From an uncultured Bacteroidales bacterium (lineage in GTDB: Bacteria; Bacteroidota; Bacteroidia; Bacteroidales; UBA932): a stretch of DNA of 64,000 nucleotides. Below the pieces are notes generated by a model, which was not told where the DNA came from, made no database searches, and worked only from the letters and a program-made list of their open reading frames with translations. The position numbers were made by a program, and so were the translations under genes. The stretch's first letter is position 1. Every line of letters starts with the position of its first letter. This document shows, one piece after another, positions 16,382 to 24,070 of the stretch. Where the stretch lies: NCBI GenBank assembly GCA_900541925.1, contig UQMB01000013.1:1-64000 (forward strand), read 5' to 3'.

Positions 16382-17536
16382 TTAAATTGATTCGAGTTTC
16401 GACTCTATCTTTGATTCTATTTTGTCGATGAAAAGCCTATAGTGATTGCGCTCGCTGATGTCCATTATGAACGCCGTCACGCTGTAGAAGGCGAACTGGG
16501 AGACGAGCCCCATTATCTGCGGCCGTATCATGGCCAGCGTACAGGCGGCATTGTTGATGTTGTTGAAGCCCTGGATCATAAAGGTTGACGGGAAAATGTA
16601 GGAGACCGCCTTCCAGAATGGAGGGAATGAGCTTACCGGCCAGGAGAATCCGCTGAGGAAGAGGCAGAGCGAGGACATGAAGAGCAGTACCACGAACACC
16701 GTCTCCCTGTGATGCACGAAGCGGCTGAATGTGAAGCTGAAAGACACGCATGTGATGACGAACAGGAATATCAGCACGAGCATGTCGCCAAGCATTCCCC
16801 TCTGCGGCATACCGAACATCATCGGCACCAGAAGCAGTCCGTATACGGCTATCCCGATGTAAATAAAGGCATATGCGGCAGCCCTTCCGATCAGGGAACC
16901 GTCGTGCGTCGCCCCGCCTTCCCTCATGGAGCCGTTCATCACGCTGACGCCGTAGAACATGGTCTGCTGCACCACGAGAATCAGGGCTGCGGAGAGGAAG
17001 AATATCAGGAAGGACATATTGGTGTTGAACGGTATCTCCTCCTCGACCGGGATGGCGTTGATCATCTGCTTGATGCTCTCGTCCGTCATGCCCTTGGCGG
17101 CATAGCGGGACGCTTCGATCTGTCCCATCTCATCGAGCATCACGTGATTGACGGCCATAGTCAAGTCCTTGTAGTAAAGGAAGCTGGACATGTCGGCATA
17201 GGTAGATATTGTCGCCTGCTCCAGACCTGCCAGGCGGTCGCTGTAGTCCTCCGGGAAGAGGACCACGCCGTGCACCTTGCGCTTCTGCATCAGTTCTTCG
17301 GCCTCCTGCATGGTGGCGCACTTGTAGGCTATCTCCACCTCGCGGGTAGCGTCCATCTTGCGCATGAAACGTCTGCTGTCCTGGCTCTGGCTGAGATCGA
17401 CCACGGCCACAGGCATATCGTCAACCGTGCCCTTGCTGTACACGAACCCGTACACCAGAGGGTATATCAGTCCGCCGAGCAGGAAGATGATCGCCACATA
17501 AGAGTCGGCGAATATTCTTTTGAGTTCTTTGATCAT
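16382..17536 (-). CDS. ABC-2 type transport permease (second of pair)
   Basis: A 384-residue protein. It has one N-terminal helix (about 13-31), a large periplasmic domain (about 35-170, with VAVVDLSQSQDSRRFMRKMD), then five helices (about 175-375) including FTFSRFVHHRETVFVVLLFM and FLSGFSWPVSSFPPFWKAVS. This is the ABC2_membrane_3 / YhhJ-like architecture. It overlaps the preceding permease gene by 4 nt. No ATPase gene is present in the operon. It likely forms the inner-membrane part of a tripartite exporter with the HlyD and TolC proteins. Confidence 0.9.
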   Translation of the reverse strand: MIKELKRIFADSYVAIIFLLGGLIYPLVYGFVYSKGTVDDMPVAVVDLSQSQDSRRFMRKMDATREVEIAYKCATMQEAEELMQKRKVHGVVLFPEDYSDRLAGLEQATISTYADMSSFLYYKDLTMAVNHVMLDEMGQIEASRYAAKGMTDESIKQMINAIPVEEEIPFNTNMSFLIFFLSAALILVVQQTMFYGVSVMNGSMREGGATHDGSLIGRAAAYAFIYIGIAVYGLLLVPMMFGMPQRGMLGDMLVLIFLFVITCVSFSFTFSRFVHHRETVFVVLLFMSSLCLFLSGFSWPVSSFPPFWKAVSYIFPSTFMIQGFNNINNAACTLAMIRPQIMGLVSQFAFYSVTAFIMDISERNHYRLFIDKIESKIESKLESI

Positions 17537-18690
17537 ATCGCGTAATTCTGATTAAGCCAGGCCCTCTTCAGCCTTCCGCACACGCAGAACGGGCCCACAA
17601 GGAAGAGGAGCATGTATACAATGTACTGCCACCATCCGGCGAAACCGACACCGAACATAGCCTCCTGAACATAAAGGAGATAGTAGAACCTGAGCGGGAA
17701 GAGACAAGACACGCCCTGGAACGCCGCAGGCATAGCCTCGACCGGGAACGTGAATCCGGAGAATGAGAATCCGAGAATCGCGAACAGGGCGGCGATACTG
17801 AGCGAATAGCGCAGAGTAGGAAGCAGGCCCACGAGTGTCACGGCCACGGCCTCATTTGCCAGGATGAACACCACCATCGCGAGCATCATGTTGAGGATGC
17901 TGCCGTTGAGAGGATATCTGCATACCCCGAAGAGAAGCAGGTCCAGCCCAAGTCCGAGGACAAGGTAGATGAGGGTGTATGGCAACAGTTTGCCTATCAG
18001 GGCGGCGGCCATCGAGCCGTCCGCAGTCTCCATCAGTTCCTTGGAAGTGCCGTAGCGGAGCTCCGAGCCGAGCGCATAGATCAGCACGAATACTATACTG
18101 AGCGCCAGGAGTCCGGGGAGTATGATGTTGTTGAGATAGACCCCGTAGTTGGTGGTCGCATTGCCTATCTTGTGTTCATCGACGACAATCGGCTGTATCA
18201 ACCCCATTATCGCATCTTCAGAGTACCCTTTGGCCCTGAGCACCTCACGCTGGACGGCGCCTCCGGTAAGGGTGACCATGGTCAGGATGTTCTTGTAGCT
18301 CAACGCTCCGCCGATAAGGTAGAGGGTGTTCACATAGTATGTGAATACCGGCCTGCGGTTGGCGTTGACCTCTTCGTTCATCCCCTGAGGGATCACGCAC
18401 AGTGAGGTGATCTCACCTGTCTGCATAGCGTCCCTCGCGGTGGTGAAGTCTTCGTACTTGATGACCTTGCCCATCTGGGTCGCATCAAGCTGACGACAGA
18501 AGTTACGGGATAGAGAGGAGTTGTCCAGATCCAGCACCCCGATAGGGAGGTTCTCCGGAAGCCCTGCCTTGAAGAATGTCAGGTAGAACAGGCAGCACAC
18601 TGCCATGACCCCGACGGATCCCAGAAGGAAGACTGGTTTGCGGCGTATTATCCCGAACTCCCGCCGCATTACTTTCAAGATGCTGTTCAT
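17533..18690 (-). CDS. ABC-2 type transport permease (first of pair)
   Basis: A 385-residue protein with the same plan as its neighbour: an N-terminal helix (about 20-40), a periplasmic region (about 45-170, with IGVLDLDNSSLSRNFCRQLD), and a C-terminal helix bundle with GFSFSGFTFPVEAMPAAFQG. It starts 1 nt after the HlyD stop and overlaps the second permease by 4 nt, so the two are probably translated together as a heterodimer. Energy coupling is not explained locally, as no nucleotide-binding domain is encoded nearby. Confidence 0.9.
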   Translation of the reverse strand: MNSILKVMRREFGIIRRKPVFLLGSVGVMAVCCLFYLTFFKAGLPENLPIGVLDLDNSSLSRNFCRQLDATQMGKVIKYEDFTTARDAMQTGEITSLCVIPQGMNEEVNANRRPVFTYYVNTLYLIGGALSYKNILTMVTLTGGAVQREVLRAKGYSEDAIMGLIQPIVVDEHKIGNATTNYGVYLNNIILPGLLALSIVFVLIYALGSELRYGTSKELMETADGSMAAALIGKLLPYTLIYLVLGLGLDLLLFGVCRYPLNGSILNMMLAMVVFILANEAVAVTLVGLLPTLRYSLSIAALFAILGFSFSGFTFPVEAMPAAFQGVSCLFPLRFYYLLYVQEAMFGVGFAGWWQYIVYMLLFLVGPFCVCGRLKRAWLNQNYAI

Positions 18691-18691
18691 T

Positions 18692-19681
18692 TTACTTTAC
18701 TACTATTGCTGTCATACCAGGACGGAGACCGTCCACGGCAGTTGAAGGGACTGCCCTCACTTCGAATGTCTTGGCGTCGTACTGGTCACTCTCGTTGGTG
18801 GCTCTCCAGGTAGCGTATGACTCACGGGCGGCTATGTAGTTGACTGTAGCCTGCACGGTGGCGTCATTGAGGGCCTGGATCTTGAGGGTGAGGACGGTGC
18901 CGTTCTTGATGCTGTTGAGCTTGTCTTCACGGATGTTGAAAGTGAACCACATGTCGCTCAGGTCGGTCACTGTCATGATAGGTGAACCTGTGCCCACGAG
19001 CTCGCCGACATGAGGATAGCGTGCGCTGATGATACCGTCGACAGGAGAGGTGAGCTTGAGCTCAGAGAGGTAGGATTCAACCTCCATCACGGCTCCGTTG
19101 GCCTGGTTCACAAGGGCTATGGCTGCGGCCTTGTCTTCCTCGCGGGCGCCCTTCACTGCCATGTCGTACTGGGACTTGGCGGCCTGGGCTGTAGCCTCCG
19201 CGGCATTGTACTGGGCTGTGGCTTCATCGAACTTCTGGTCGCTGATCACCTTCTGCTCGTGCAGGCGGGTCGCACGGTCCAGGGTCTTGCGGGCGATGTC
19301 CTGACCGACAAGCGCTTTCTGCCAGATCTCATATGCGCCGGCTATCTCTTCCTGGCGTGCGCCCTTGTTGGCCTTGTTGCGCTGCGCTGAAGCGGCGGCG
19401 TAGACTGCGTTGGCCTGGGCGAGTTTGGCCCTGACCTCAGGAGAATCTATGTCCACGAGGACATCTCCCTTCTTCACCATGTCACCTTCCTTGGCGTAGA
19501 ATGCCTCAATACGCCCAGGCACCTTGCCTGACACGCGGTATTCAGTGGCCTCCGCCTCGCCCTGGATGAGAGCCGGCTTCGGTTTTGAGAAGATGATTCC
19601 AAGCACAGCGACCGCTGCGATGAGAGCAACCAGAACTATGATTCCCAACAGGAGGTTGCCTTTTTTCTGAGTCTTTTCCAT
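18692..19681 (-). CDS. HlyD/EmrA-type periplasmic adaptor (membrane fusion protein)
   Basis: A 329-residue protein with a cytoplasmic stub, one transmembrane helix (about 11-30), a first biotinyl-lipoyl half (VSGKVPGRIEAFYAKEGDMV), a long Ala/Gln-rich coiled coil (about 85-195), the second lipoyl half and beta-barrel (LTSPVDGIISARYPHVGELV), and a C-terminal GLRPGMTAIV strand. Adaptors of this type bridge an inner-membrane pump to TolC. It lies between the tolC-like gene (31 nt) and the permeases (1 nt). Confidence 0.93.
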   Translation of the reverse strand: MEKTQKKGNLLLGIIVLVALIAAVAVLGIIFSKPKPALIQGEAEATEYRVSGKVPGRIEAFYAKEGDMVKKGDVLVDIDSPEVRAKLAQANAVYAAASAQRNKANKGARQEEIAGAYEIWQKALVGQDIARKTLDRATRLHEQKVISDQKFDEATAQYNAAEATAQAAKSQYDMAVKGAREEDKAAAIALVNQANGAVMEVESYLSELKLTSPVDGIISARYPHVGELVGTGSPIMTVTDLSDMWFTFNIREDKLNSIKNGTVLTLKIQALNDATVQATVNYIAARESYATWRATNESDQYDAKTFEVRAVPSTAVDGLRPGMTAIVVK

Positions 19682-19712
19682 ATTATTTTTTGTTTTTTTA
19701 ATTATCGATTAA

Positions 19713-21200
19713 TTACAGTCTTCCTTCAGCCTTGGCCAGATTGACGCTGCACATCTGGAGCTCCACTCCGGATTCTATTACCTCTGAATGAGCCTGTAGC
19801 CAGGCCGTCTGTGCCTGAAGCACTACATTGGATGCTATCATGCCCTCGTTCCACCCTGCTGTGGCCACACGGAGATTCTCTTCGGCATTGGCAAGGTTGC
19901 TCTCTGCGGTGTTGAGTTTCTCGAGAGCTTCGTTCTCCTGCTGGCGGAGCTGTGCCACCTGAAGGGAGATCATCTGCTTGGCGTCGTCAAGTTTGATCTG
20001 GGTCATCACGGCCTCGGCCTTGGCTTTGCGCGTCTTGTTGAGGGACTCCCCGGCATGGAAGATAGGGACTGAGACCACAACTCCGGCGGTCATGAAGTCA
20101 CCGTACTTCTTCTGGTAACCGTTGAAGAGGTTAGGGTTGGTGACGATGTAGTTGGCCATCACGGCGACTGTAGGAAGCATGTCAGAGCGGGCTATGTCCA
20201 CCTTGCTCTTGTAGATGTCCTGCGCTAGTTCAAGACTCCTGATCTCAGGACGAGCTTCGTAGATTTGCTCGTCTGAGATTTCAGGACTCATCTGCGGCTG
20301 AGGAATCCTGTCGAGGGACTCGTCGGCAAGGGTAATCTCGCTGTCCAGAGGCAGCCCGCATTCCTTGCAGAGCAGCATCTTGGCGAGGGCCAGACCGTTG
20401 TCGGCCTTGGTGAGCATCATGTCCGCCTCGTTGGCCTTGACCTTGATTGTCAGCGCATCTGACGGGGTGGCGAAGCCTTCGGCGATGAGGGCGTCAGTAT
20501 CCTTCTCCATCTGGTGCAGAAGGCTTGCATACCCTTCGGCCAGACGCTTCTTGCCGGCGATGGAGACTATCTGCCAATAGGCCTGCTCGATATCGACGAG
20601 GACCTGGGAATGCTCCTGACCATACTGCTCTTTGGCGAGCTGCTCGGCATAGCCGGCCATCCTGTTGGCCGCCGCAATCTTGCCTCCCATATATACAGGC
20701 TGCTGCAGGGAGATAACCGCCGCCGTAGTGTTCCTGGTGTCAAGTGTGAGCGCTTGGCTGATCTGTCCGCCGATGGCGTTGATCGGGGTGGCGATGTCCA
20801 TGCCCTTGGCATATCCGAGCAGTTTCTGCAGTGCCGGGTCGGTCATCACCTTCTGGAGGATGACAGGGTCGGAGAGAATGGCTCCGAGCTTGTCACTGAG
20901 ATCCTTCTGGAGGATGGTGCCGGCGCTGGTGAGCTCTGTCGTCGCCTCGTCACTGATCAGCTGCAGGTCCTTATTGGCATACATATAGGTGCCGGACGCT
21001 GTAATCTTCGGAAAATAGTTGGCCGCCGCAATCTTGCGGTCGTAACCTGCAATCTCGACTTTCTGTCTGGCAGTCTTGAGGGCGTTGCTGTTGTCGAGCG
21101 CCATCTGCCTGCAGTCGTCAAGTGTCAGCACCTGCTGAGCCTGTCCGCTGAGCGGAAGCATCGCAAGTGCGCTTGCAAGAATGATGATGGTTCTTTTCAT
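19713..21200 (-). CDS. TolC-family outer membrane efflux protein
   Basis: A 495-residue protein with a signal peptide (MKRTIIILASALAMLPLSGQ). Two OEP repeats follow, LTLDDCRQMALDNSNALKTA at the start and YEARPEIRSLELAQDIYKSK / VSVPIFHAGESLNKTRKAKA in the second half, with long helical hairpins (LRQQENEALEKLNTAESNLA). It forms a trimeric exit duct. ATG at 21200 is chosen because the signal peptide begins there; the longer reading to 21257 adds a charged, non-signal leader. It is the first gene of the export operon and divergent from the AraC-type regulator. Confidence 0.93.
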   Translation of the reverse strand: MKRTIIILASALAMLPLSGQAQQVLTLDDCRQMALDNSNALKTARQKVEIAGYDRKIAAANYFPKITASGTYMYANKDLQLISDEATTELTSAGTILQKDLSDKLGAILSDPVILQKVMTDPALQKLLGYAKGMDIATPINAIGGQISQALTLDTRNTTAAVISLQQPVYMGGKIAAANRMAGYAEQLAKEQYGQEHSQVLVDIEQAYWQIVSIAGKKRLAEGYASLLHQMEKDTDALIAEGFATPSDALTIKVKANEADMMLTKADNGLALAKMLLCKECGLPLDSEITLADESLDRIPQPQMSPEISDEQIYEARPEIRSLELAQDIYKSKVDIARSDMLPTVAVMANYIVTNPNLFNGYQKKYGDFMTAGVVVSVPIFHAGESLNKTRKAKAEAVMTQIKLDDAKQMISLQVAQLRQQENEALEKLNTAESNLANAEENLRVATAGWNEGMIASNVVLQAQTAWLQAHSEVIESGVELQMCSVNLAKAEGRL

Positions 21201-21318
21201 TTTTATCGTTTTGTTGTATCTGTTTTCTTTCGCCGCCATATCGGGACGCAGATTCAAGATTCAAATAGTTTACCGTTTGTGAGAAAAAATGCATAACAAA
21301 ATAGGGGCTTGATTATAC

Positions 21319-21343
21319 AAAAAGTCGAAATAAGCGACTTTTT
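21319..21343. promoter_or_regulatory. 9-bp inverted repeat between tolC-like and araC-like genes, candidate operator
   Basis: AAAAAGTCG (21319-21327) and CGACTTTTT (21335-21343) are perfect inverted copies with a 7-nt centre, in the intergenic region between the divergent export operon and regulator gene. It could be a binding site for the AraC protein or a hairpin. It is also T-rich on both sides, so a bidirectional terminator is possible but less expected in a divergent region. Confidence 0.45.
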
Positions 21344-21356
21344 AATAATTTTTGCG

Positions 21357-21364
21357 TATTTTTG
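21357..21364 (+). promoter_or_regulatory. Putative -7 element of the araC-like gene
   Basis: TATTTTTG matches TAnnTTTG, 13 nt before the ATG at 21378, giving a nearly leaderless transcript. The -33 position overlaps the right arm of the inverted repeat and has no TTG, which is compatible with a regulated or weak promoter. Confidence 0.4.
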
Positions 21365-21377
21365 TAAAAAACAGGCC

Positions 21378-22292
21378 ATGCAGAAATACCGCGAACTCAC
21401 CATCCGGGAGCTGAAACACCAGTTTCCCGTCAGCCATGTCACTGACGAATTGTCAGACGACATCTTCATAGCGGAGCTCCGCTACGCGTCCGAGATGGAC
21501 ATAATCAAGCATCCATGCCGCTTCGACGGCTATCTGGCGTTTTTCTGTTATGAGGGACATTTTGACATTGAGGTCAATCTCAGGACGTTCCAGGTACGGG
21601 AAGGCTCCCTGTTCCTCTACACCCCGGGCAATATCGTGCGCGTGTCGGAGATTTCCCCGAAGGAGAAAAAGAATGTGCAATTCCTCCTCATAGCCGTCTC
21701 CAACGCGCTCATTAGGATGACGCACTTCGATTTCAACAAGCTCTACGACGAGAGTCTCCGGCTGCTTGAGAATCCGTGCGTGATTCTTGAGGAGGAAGCC
21801 AAGAGTATCTGCAAGAAGTACCTCGACCTGGTTCGGGACATCTGCTCGATGAGCCTGCCGAACAAGCGCGACGCCGTCTCGTCACTCATCTCGTCCATCT
21901 TCTATCTGATGGGGGCGCTATGGGCTGACAGATTGTCAGAAGCCAAGCAGAAATCGGAAGAGAACCGCTCCATCCGCTCGAAGGCCATACTCGAGGACTT
22001 CCTCACCCTCGTCAGGGACAACCACAACAAGGAGAGGAACTTGTCTTTCTATGCCGACAAACTCTACCTGACCCCGAAATATCTCTCGAAGCTGGTGAAG
22101 TCCGCAAGCGGCAAGTCCGCACACGAGTGGATTGACTCATTCGTGATCCTTGAGGCCAAGAACATGCTCAAGTATTCCGGCATGAGCATCAAGTCAATTG
22201 TCTGGGAACTCAACTTCCCTAACCAGACCACATTCTACCGCTTCTTCAAGACCCAGACCGGGATGACCCCGTCGGAGTACCGCAAGAACTGA
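21378..22292 (+). CDS. AraC-family transcriptional regulator
   Basis: A 304-residue protein. The N-terminal part (about 35-110) is a cupin-like sensing domain (GYLAFFCYEGHFDIEVNLRT, REGSLFLYTPGNIVRV). The C-terminal part has the double helix-turn-helix: NLSFYADKLYLTPKYLSKLV and ELNFPNQTTFYRFFKTQTGM ending TPSEYRKN. ATG at 21378 is chosen over a TTG at 21309. It is divergent from the TolC-HlyD-permease operon and probably its regulator. The inducer is unknown. Confidence 0.93.
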   Translation: MQKYRELTIRELKHQFPVSHVTDELSDDIFIAELRYASEMDIIKHPCRFDGYLAFFCYEGHFDIEVNLRTFQVREGSLFLYTPGNIVRVSEISPKEKKNVQFLLIAVSNALIRMTHFDFNKLYDESLRLLENPCVILEEEAKSICKKYLDLVRDICSMSLPNKRDAVSSLISSIFYLMGALWADRLSEAKQKSEENRSIRSKAILEDFLTLVRDNHNKERNLSFYADKLYLTPKYLSKLVKSASGKSAHEWIDSFVILEAKNMLKYSGMSIKSIVWELNFPNQTTFYRFFKTQTGMTPSEYRKN

Positions 22293-22377
22293 GCAGGAAT
22301 GCCACTTTGAAGTACCACGGCACACATGTCCGCTGCCGCGCGTCCTCGCAAGAGCTGAGCGGGAATGCCACTCTGAA
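22282..22377 (+). repeat. 31-bp direct repeat overlapping the 3' end of the araC-like gene
   Basis: CGCAAGAACTGAGCAGGAAT... (22282-22312) and CGCAAGAGCTGAGCGGGAAT... (22347-22377) match at 28 of 31 positions with a 65-bp period. The first copy contains the last three codons and the stop of the AraC gene. It may reflect a duplication of the gene end or a short interspersed element. Confidence 0.6.
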
Positions 22378-22516
22378 TCCCCGAATTTTCGCAAAGCTAA
22401 TTAAGGGCGCATCGGGAGCGGGCGGCCTCCTGCTCAACACAAAAGCATCGCAGGAGGCTGCCTGTTCCCGGGCGCCTGCTGCCATAGTGTCGGACCGGGA
22501 GCCTGAGCACGCGATG

Positions 22517-22638
22517 CAGGTGTGAGCCGATTCGGCGAAAACGGCTCACACCTGACAGAGGTGGATGCCGCAGAGGGCCATGCAAGGCAGGTTGGCGTTT
22601 CAGGTAGCAGCGGAAATGCCGGAATAGGCTCACACCTG
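22517..22638. repeat. 13-bp palindrome plus an extra half-copy
   Basis: CAGGTGTGAGCCG (22517-22529) and CGGCTCACACCTG (22542-22554) form a perfect 13-bp inverted repeat with a 12-nt loop. A third copy of one arm, GGCTCACACCTG, is at 22627-22638. No run of T follows, so this is not an obvious terminator. Confidence 0.6.
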
Positions 22639-22692
22639 GTGGGGGCGGACTTCAGCGATGAGCAGGGGCTGTTCTGTGGCGGTGGCTGTAAC

Positions 22693-22780
22693 GCGCCGTA
22701 CAGAATCAAGCCTCCCGTTGCACGGGACGCCCCCGCTGGACCGTGCGGTACAGAAAACAGCCCCGTGGCGTACGCGAGGC
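22693..22780 (+). repeat. Two diverged REP-like units of the RAYT-associated family
   Basis: Unit a (22693-22730) reads GCGCCGTACAGAATCAAGCC and ends GCACGGGACG. Unit b (22745-22780) reads GCGGTACAGAAAACAGCCCC and ends GTACGCGAGGC. Unit a is related to the CGTCCCGTACAG units at 14.1-15.5 kb; unit b is very close to 411-446. Confidence 0.55.
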
Positions 22781-23143
22781 TCATCTTAGCGCCTGGGCCG
22801 CACGCGGCGGCAGCAACAGCGCAGGTCGTCATGTAGGGTGGCGGGCGCAAGCGGAAGCTGGTGCGGATAGTAGTGGCGCAGGTGCGGCGGATGCACATGA
22901 GGGCTAGGTGGCTGCAGAGCAGATGTCGACACACAAAGCGGGTCACATGGCGGTGGCAGATAAGCATCTGATAATGAGCAGAATAATGATTTGTCCTGTC
23001 TGGTTTTGCTGACAGGTAAAGTGCTCTTTTGCTTGATTGTCAGCGTGTTATCCGCCACCGCCGGAGGGGCCGCGGAGCGCCAGCGAGCTGTCGGAGACAG
23101 CGATGCAGCGGAGACGCCCGGCGAAGGCACCGCCGGAGCCCCC

Positions 23144-23464
23144 GCACAAGGACACCGCCGAATGGCTCGACTAGCGAGTCCGCATCAGCGGACCGGCGCG
23201 GTCGCGGGATTTTGCCACGGCAAAGTCGGAAAGCGACTTGAGCGCCGCAGGGGTTCGGGGACACGCCCCGTATCAATAGTGACTGGGGTTGAGATGGCGC
23301 GCTTGCGCAGCAAGCGCAGGGGTCCGGGAATATGCCCGGCACAAGGACTCGGCCGAATGGCTTGACTAAAAAGTCCGCATCAGCGGACCGCCCGGGGCCG
23401 GGATTTCGCACAGCGAAATCGGAAAGGCCCTTGAGGGCGCAGAAGTTTGAGGATATGCCTCAAT
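23144..23464. repeat. Duplicated hairpin-rich module with covarying stems
   Basis: Two imperfect direct repeats of about 125 bp start at 23144 and 23339 (offset 195). Both contain GTCCGC-ATCA-GCGGAC. In the next hairpin the stems differ but stay paired: GATTTTGC/GCAAAGTC (23208-23227) against GATTTCGC/GCGAAATC (23402-23420). A closing hairpin occurs three times with different arms that still pair: CGGGG/CCCCG (23256-23270), CCGGG/CCCGG (23324-23339) and TGAGG/CCTCA (23448-23462). No convincing gene is seen anywhere in 22293-23498. This looks like a structured repeat or an uncharacterised RNA, just downstream (in minus-strand sense) of tRNA-Pro. Confidence 0.65.
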
Positions 23465-23468
23465 ATAA

Positions 23469-23497
23469 AAGGAGCCAGGCCTTAGACCTGACTCCTT
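23469..23497 (-). terminator. Terminator downstream of tRNA-Pro
   Basis: On the minus strand AAGGAGTCAGG pairs with CCTGGCTCCTT, with a T-rich TTTATATTG after it. It starts 2 nt after the tRNA 3' end. Confidence 0.75.
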
Positions 23498-23498
23498 G

Positions 23499-23572
23499 TC
23501 GGGATGATCCGACTCGAACGGACGACCCCCACGTCCCGAACGTGGTGCGCTAGCCAACTGCGCTACATCCCG
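23499..23572 (-). tRNA. tRNA-Pro (anticodon CGG)
   Basis: A 74-nt cloverleaf. The acceptor arm is CGGGATG/CATCCCG with discriminator A, the D-arm contains AGCGCAGTTGGCTAGCGC, the anticodon stem is CCACG/CGTGG with loop TTCGGGA (anticodon CGG, Pro), and the T-loop is TTCGAGT. CCA is not encoded. Confidence 0.95.
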
Positions 23573-23587
23573 TCATAAAAAGAAATC

Positions 23588-23648
23588 GTCCCGGAGGGCT
23601 GCAGACTGGCGGAAAGCCGTCAGAGCATCCAAGACAGATTCCGGGAAA
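23588..23648 (-). terminator. Structured 3' end of rpsT, probable terminator
   Basis: TCCCGGA and its complement pair across the region; an inner hairpin (CTGGCGG-AAAG-CCGTCAG on the plus strand) is nested within. On the minus strand it is followed by a T-rich ATTTCTTTTT before tRNA-Pro. Confidence 0.5.
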
Positions 23649-23652
23649 CTAT

Positions 23653-23907
23653 CTATGCAAGCTTGTTGATATAGACAGCGATGCCGCTCTTGAGATTGGA
23701 AGCCTTGTTCTTGTGGATAAGACCGATCTTGGCGAGCTTGTCAATCATCGAATATACCTTCGGAGCGTTCTTCTCGGCCGTAGCCTTGTCCGTGGTGTTG
23801 CGGATGTCACGGATAGCGTTCCTCGTGGTCCTTGCATAATACCTGTTGTGCATTCTGCGCCTCTCGCCCTGACGAGCGGCCTTCTTTGCTGAAGCTGTGT
23901 TTGCCAT
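23653..23907 (-). CDS. rpsT: 30S ribosomal protein S20
   Basis: An 84-residue, very basic protein starting MANTASAKKAARQGERRRMH, with NRYYARTTRNAIRDIRNTT and VYSMIDKLAKIGLIHKNKAS: the standard three-helix S20 sequence. S20 binds 16S rRNA in the body of the 30S subunit early in assembly. It lies between tRNA-Glu and tRNA-Pro on the same strand and may be co-transcribed with them. The length is normal. Confidence 0.98.
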   Translation of the reverse strand: MANTASAKKAARQGERRRMHNRYYARTTRNAIRDIRNTTDKATAEKNAPKVYSMIDKLAKIGLIHKNKASNLKSGIAVYINKLA

Positions 23908-23929
23908 TATTTTATCTTTTAATATTTTG

Positions 23930-24001
23930 TAGTGGGTAGGAGAATCGAACTCCTATTGCAAGAATGAAAATCTTGAGTACTAGCCGTTATACGAACCCAC
24001 C
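23930..24001 (-). tRNA. tRNA-Glu (anticodon TTC)
   Basis: A 72-nt cloverleaf. The acceptor arm is GGTGGGT/ACCCACT (first pair G-U) with discriminator A, the anticodon stem is CAAGA/TCTTG with loop TTTTCAT (anticodon TTC, Glu), and the T-arm is AGGAG-TTCGATT-CTCCT. CCA is not encoded. Confidence 0.95.
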
Positions 24002-24070
24002 ATCCTGCTCCTATCCGGCAAATTTCCGAATAGGGAGTGCAAATATAGAAATTATTTTAGACTTGACAAA

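Noticed and set aside
23144..23464. Possible second CRISPR array
   Set aside because: Only two long copies (about 125 bp) at a 195-bp offset with internal hairpins; there are no short regular repeats or uniform spacers, and no match to the CRISPR repeat at 604-650.
22293..23498. Several open frames of 60-180 codons in the repeat patch
   Set aside because: None has a signal peptide, domain or plausible start context, and they run through palindromes and direct repeats.
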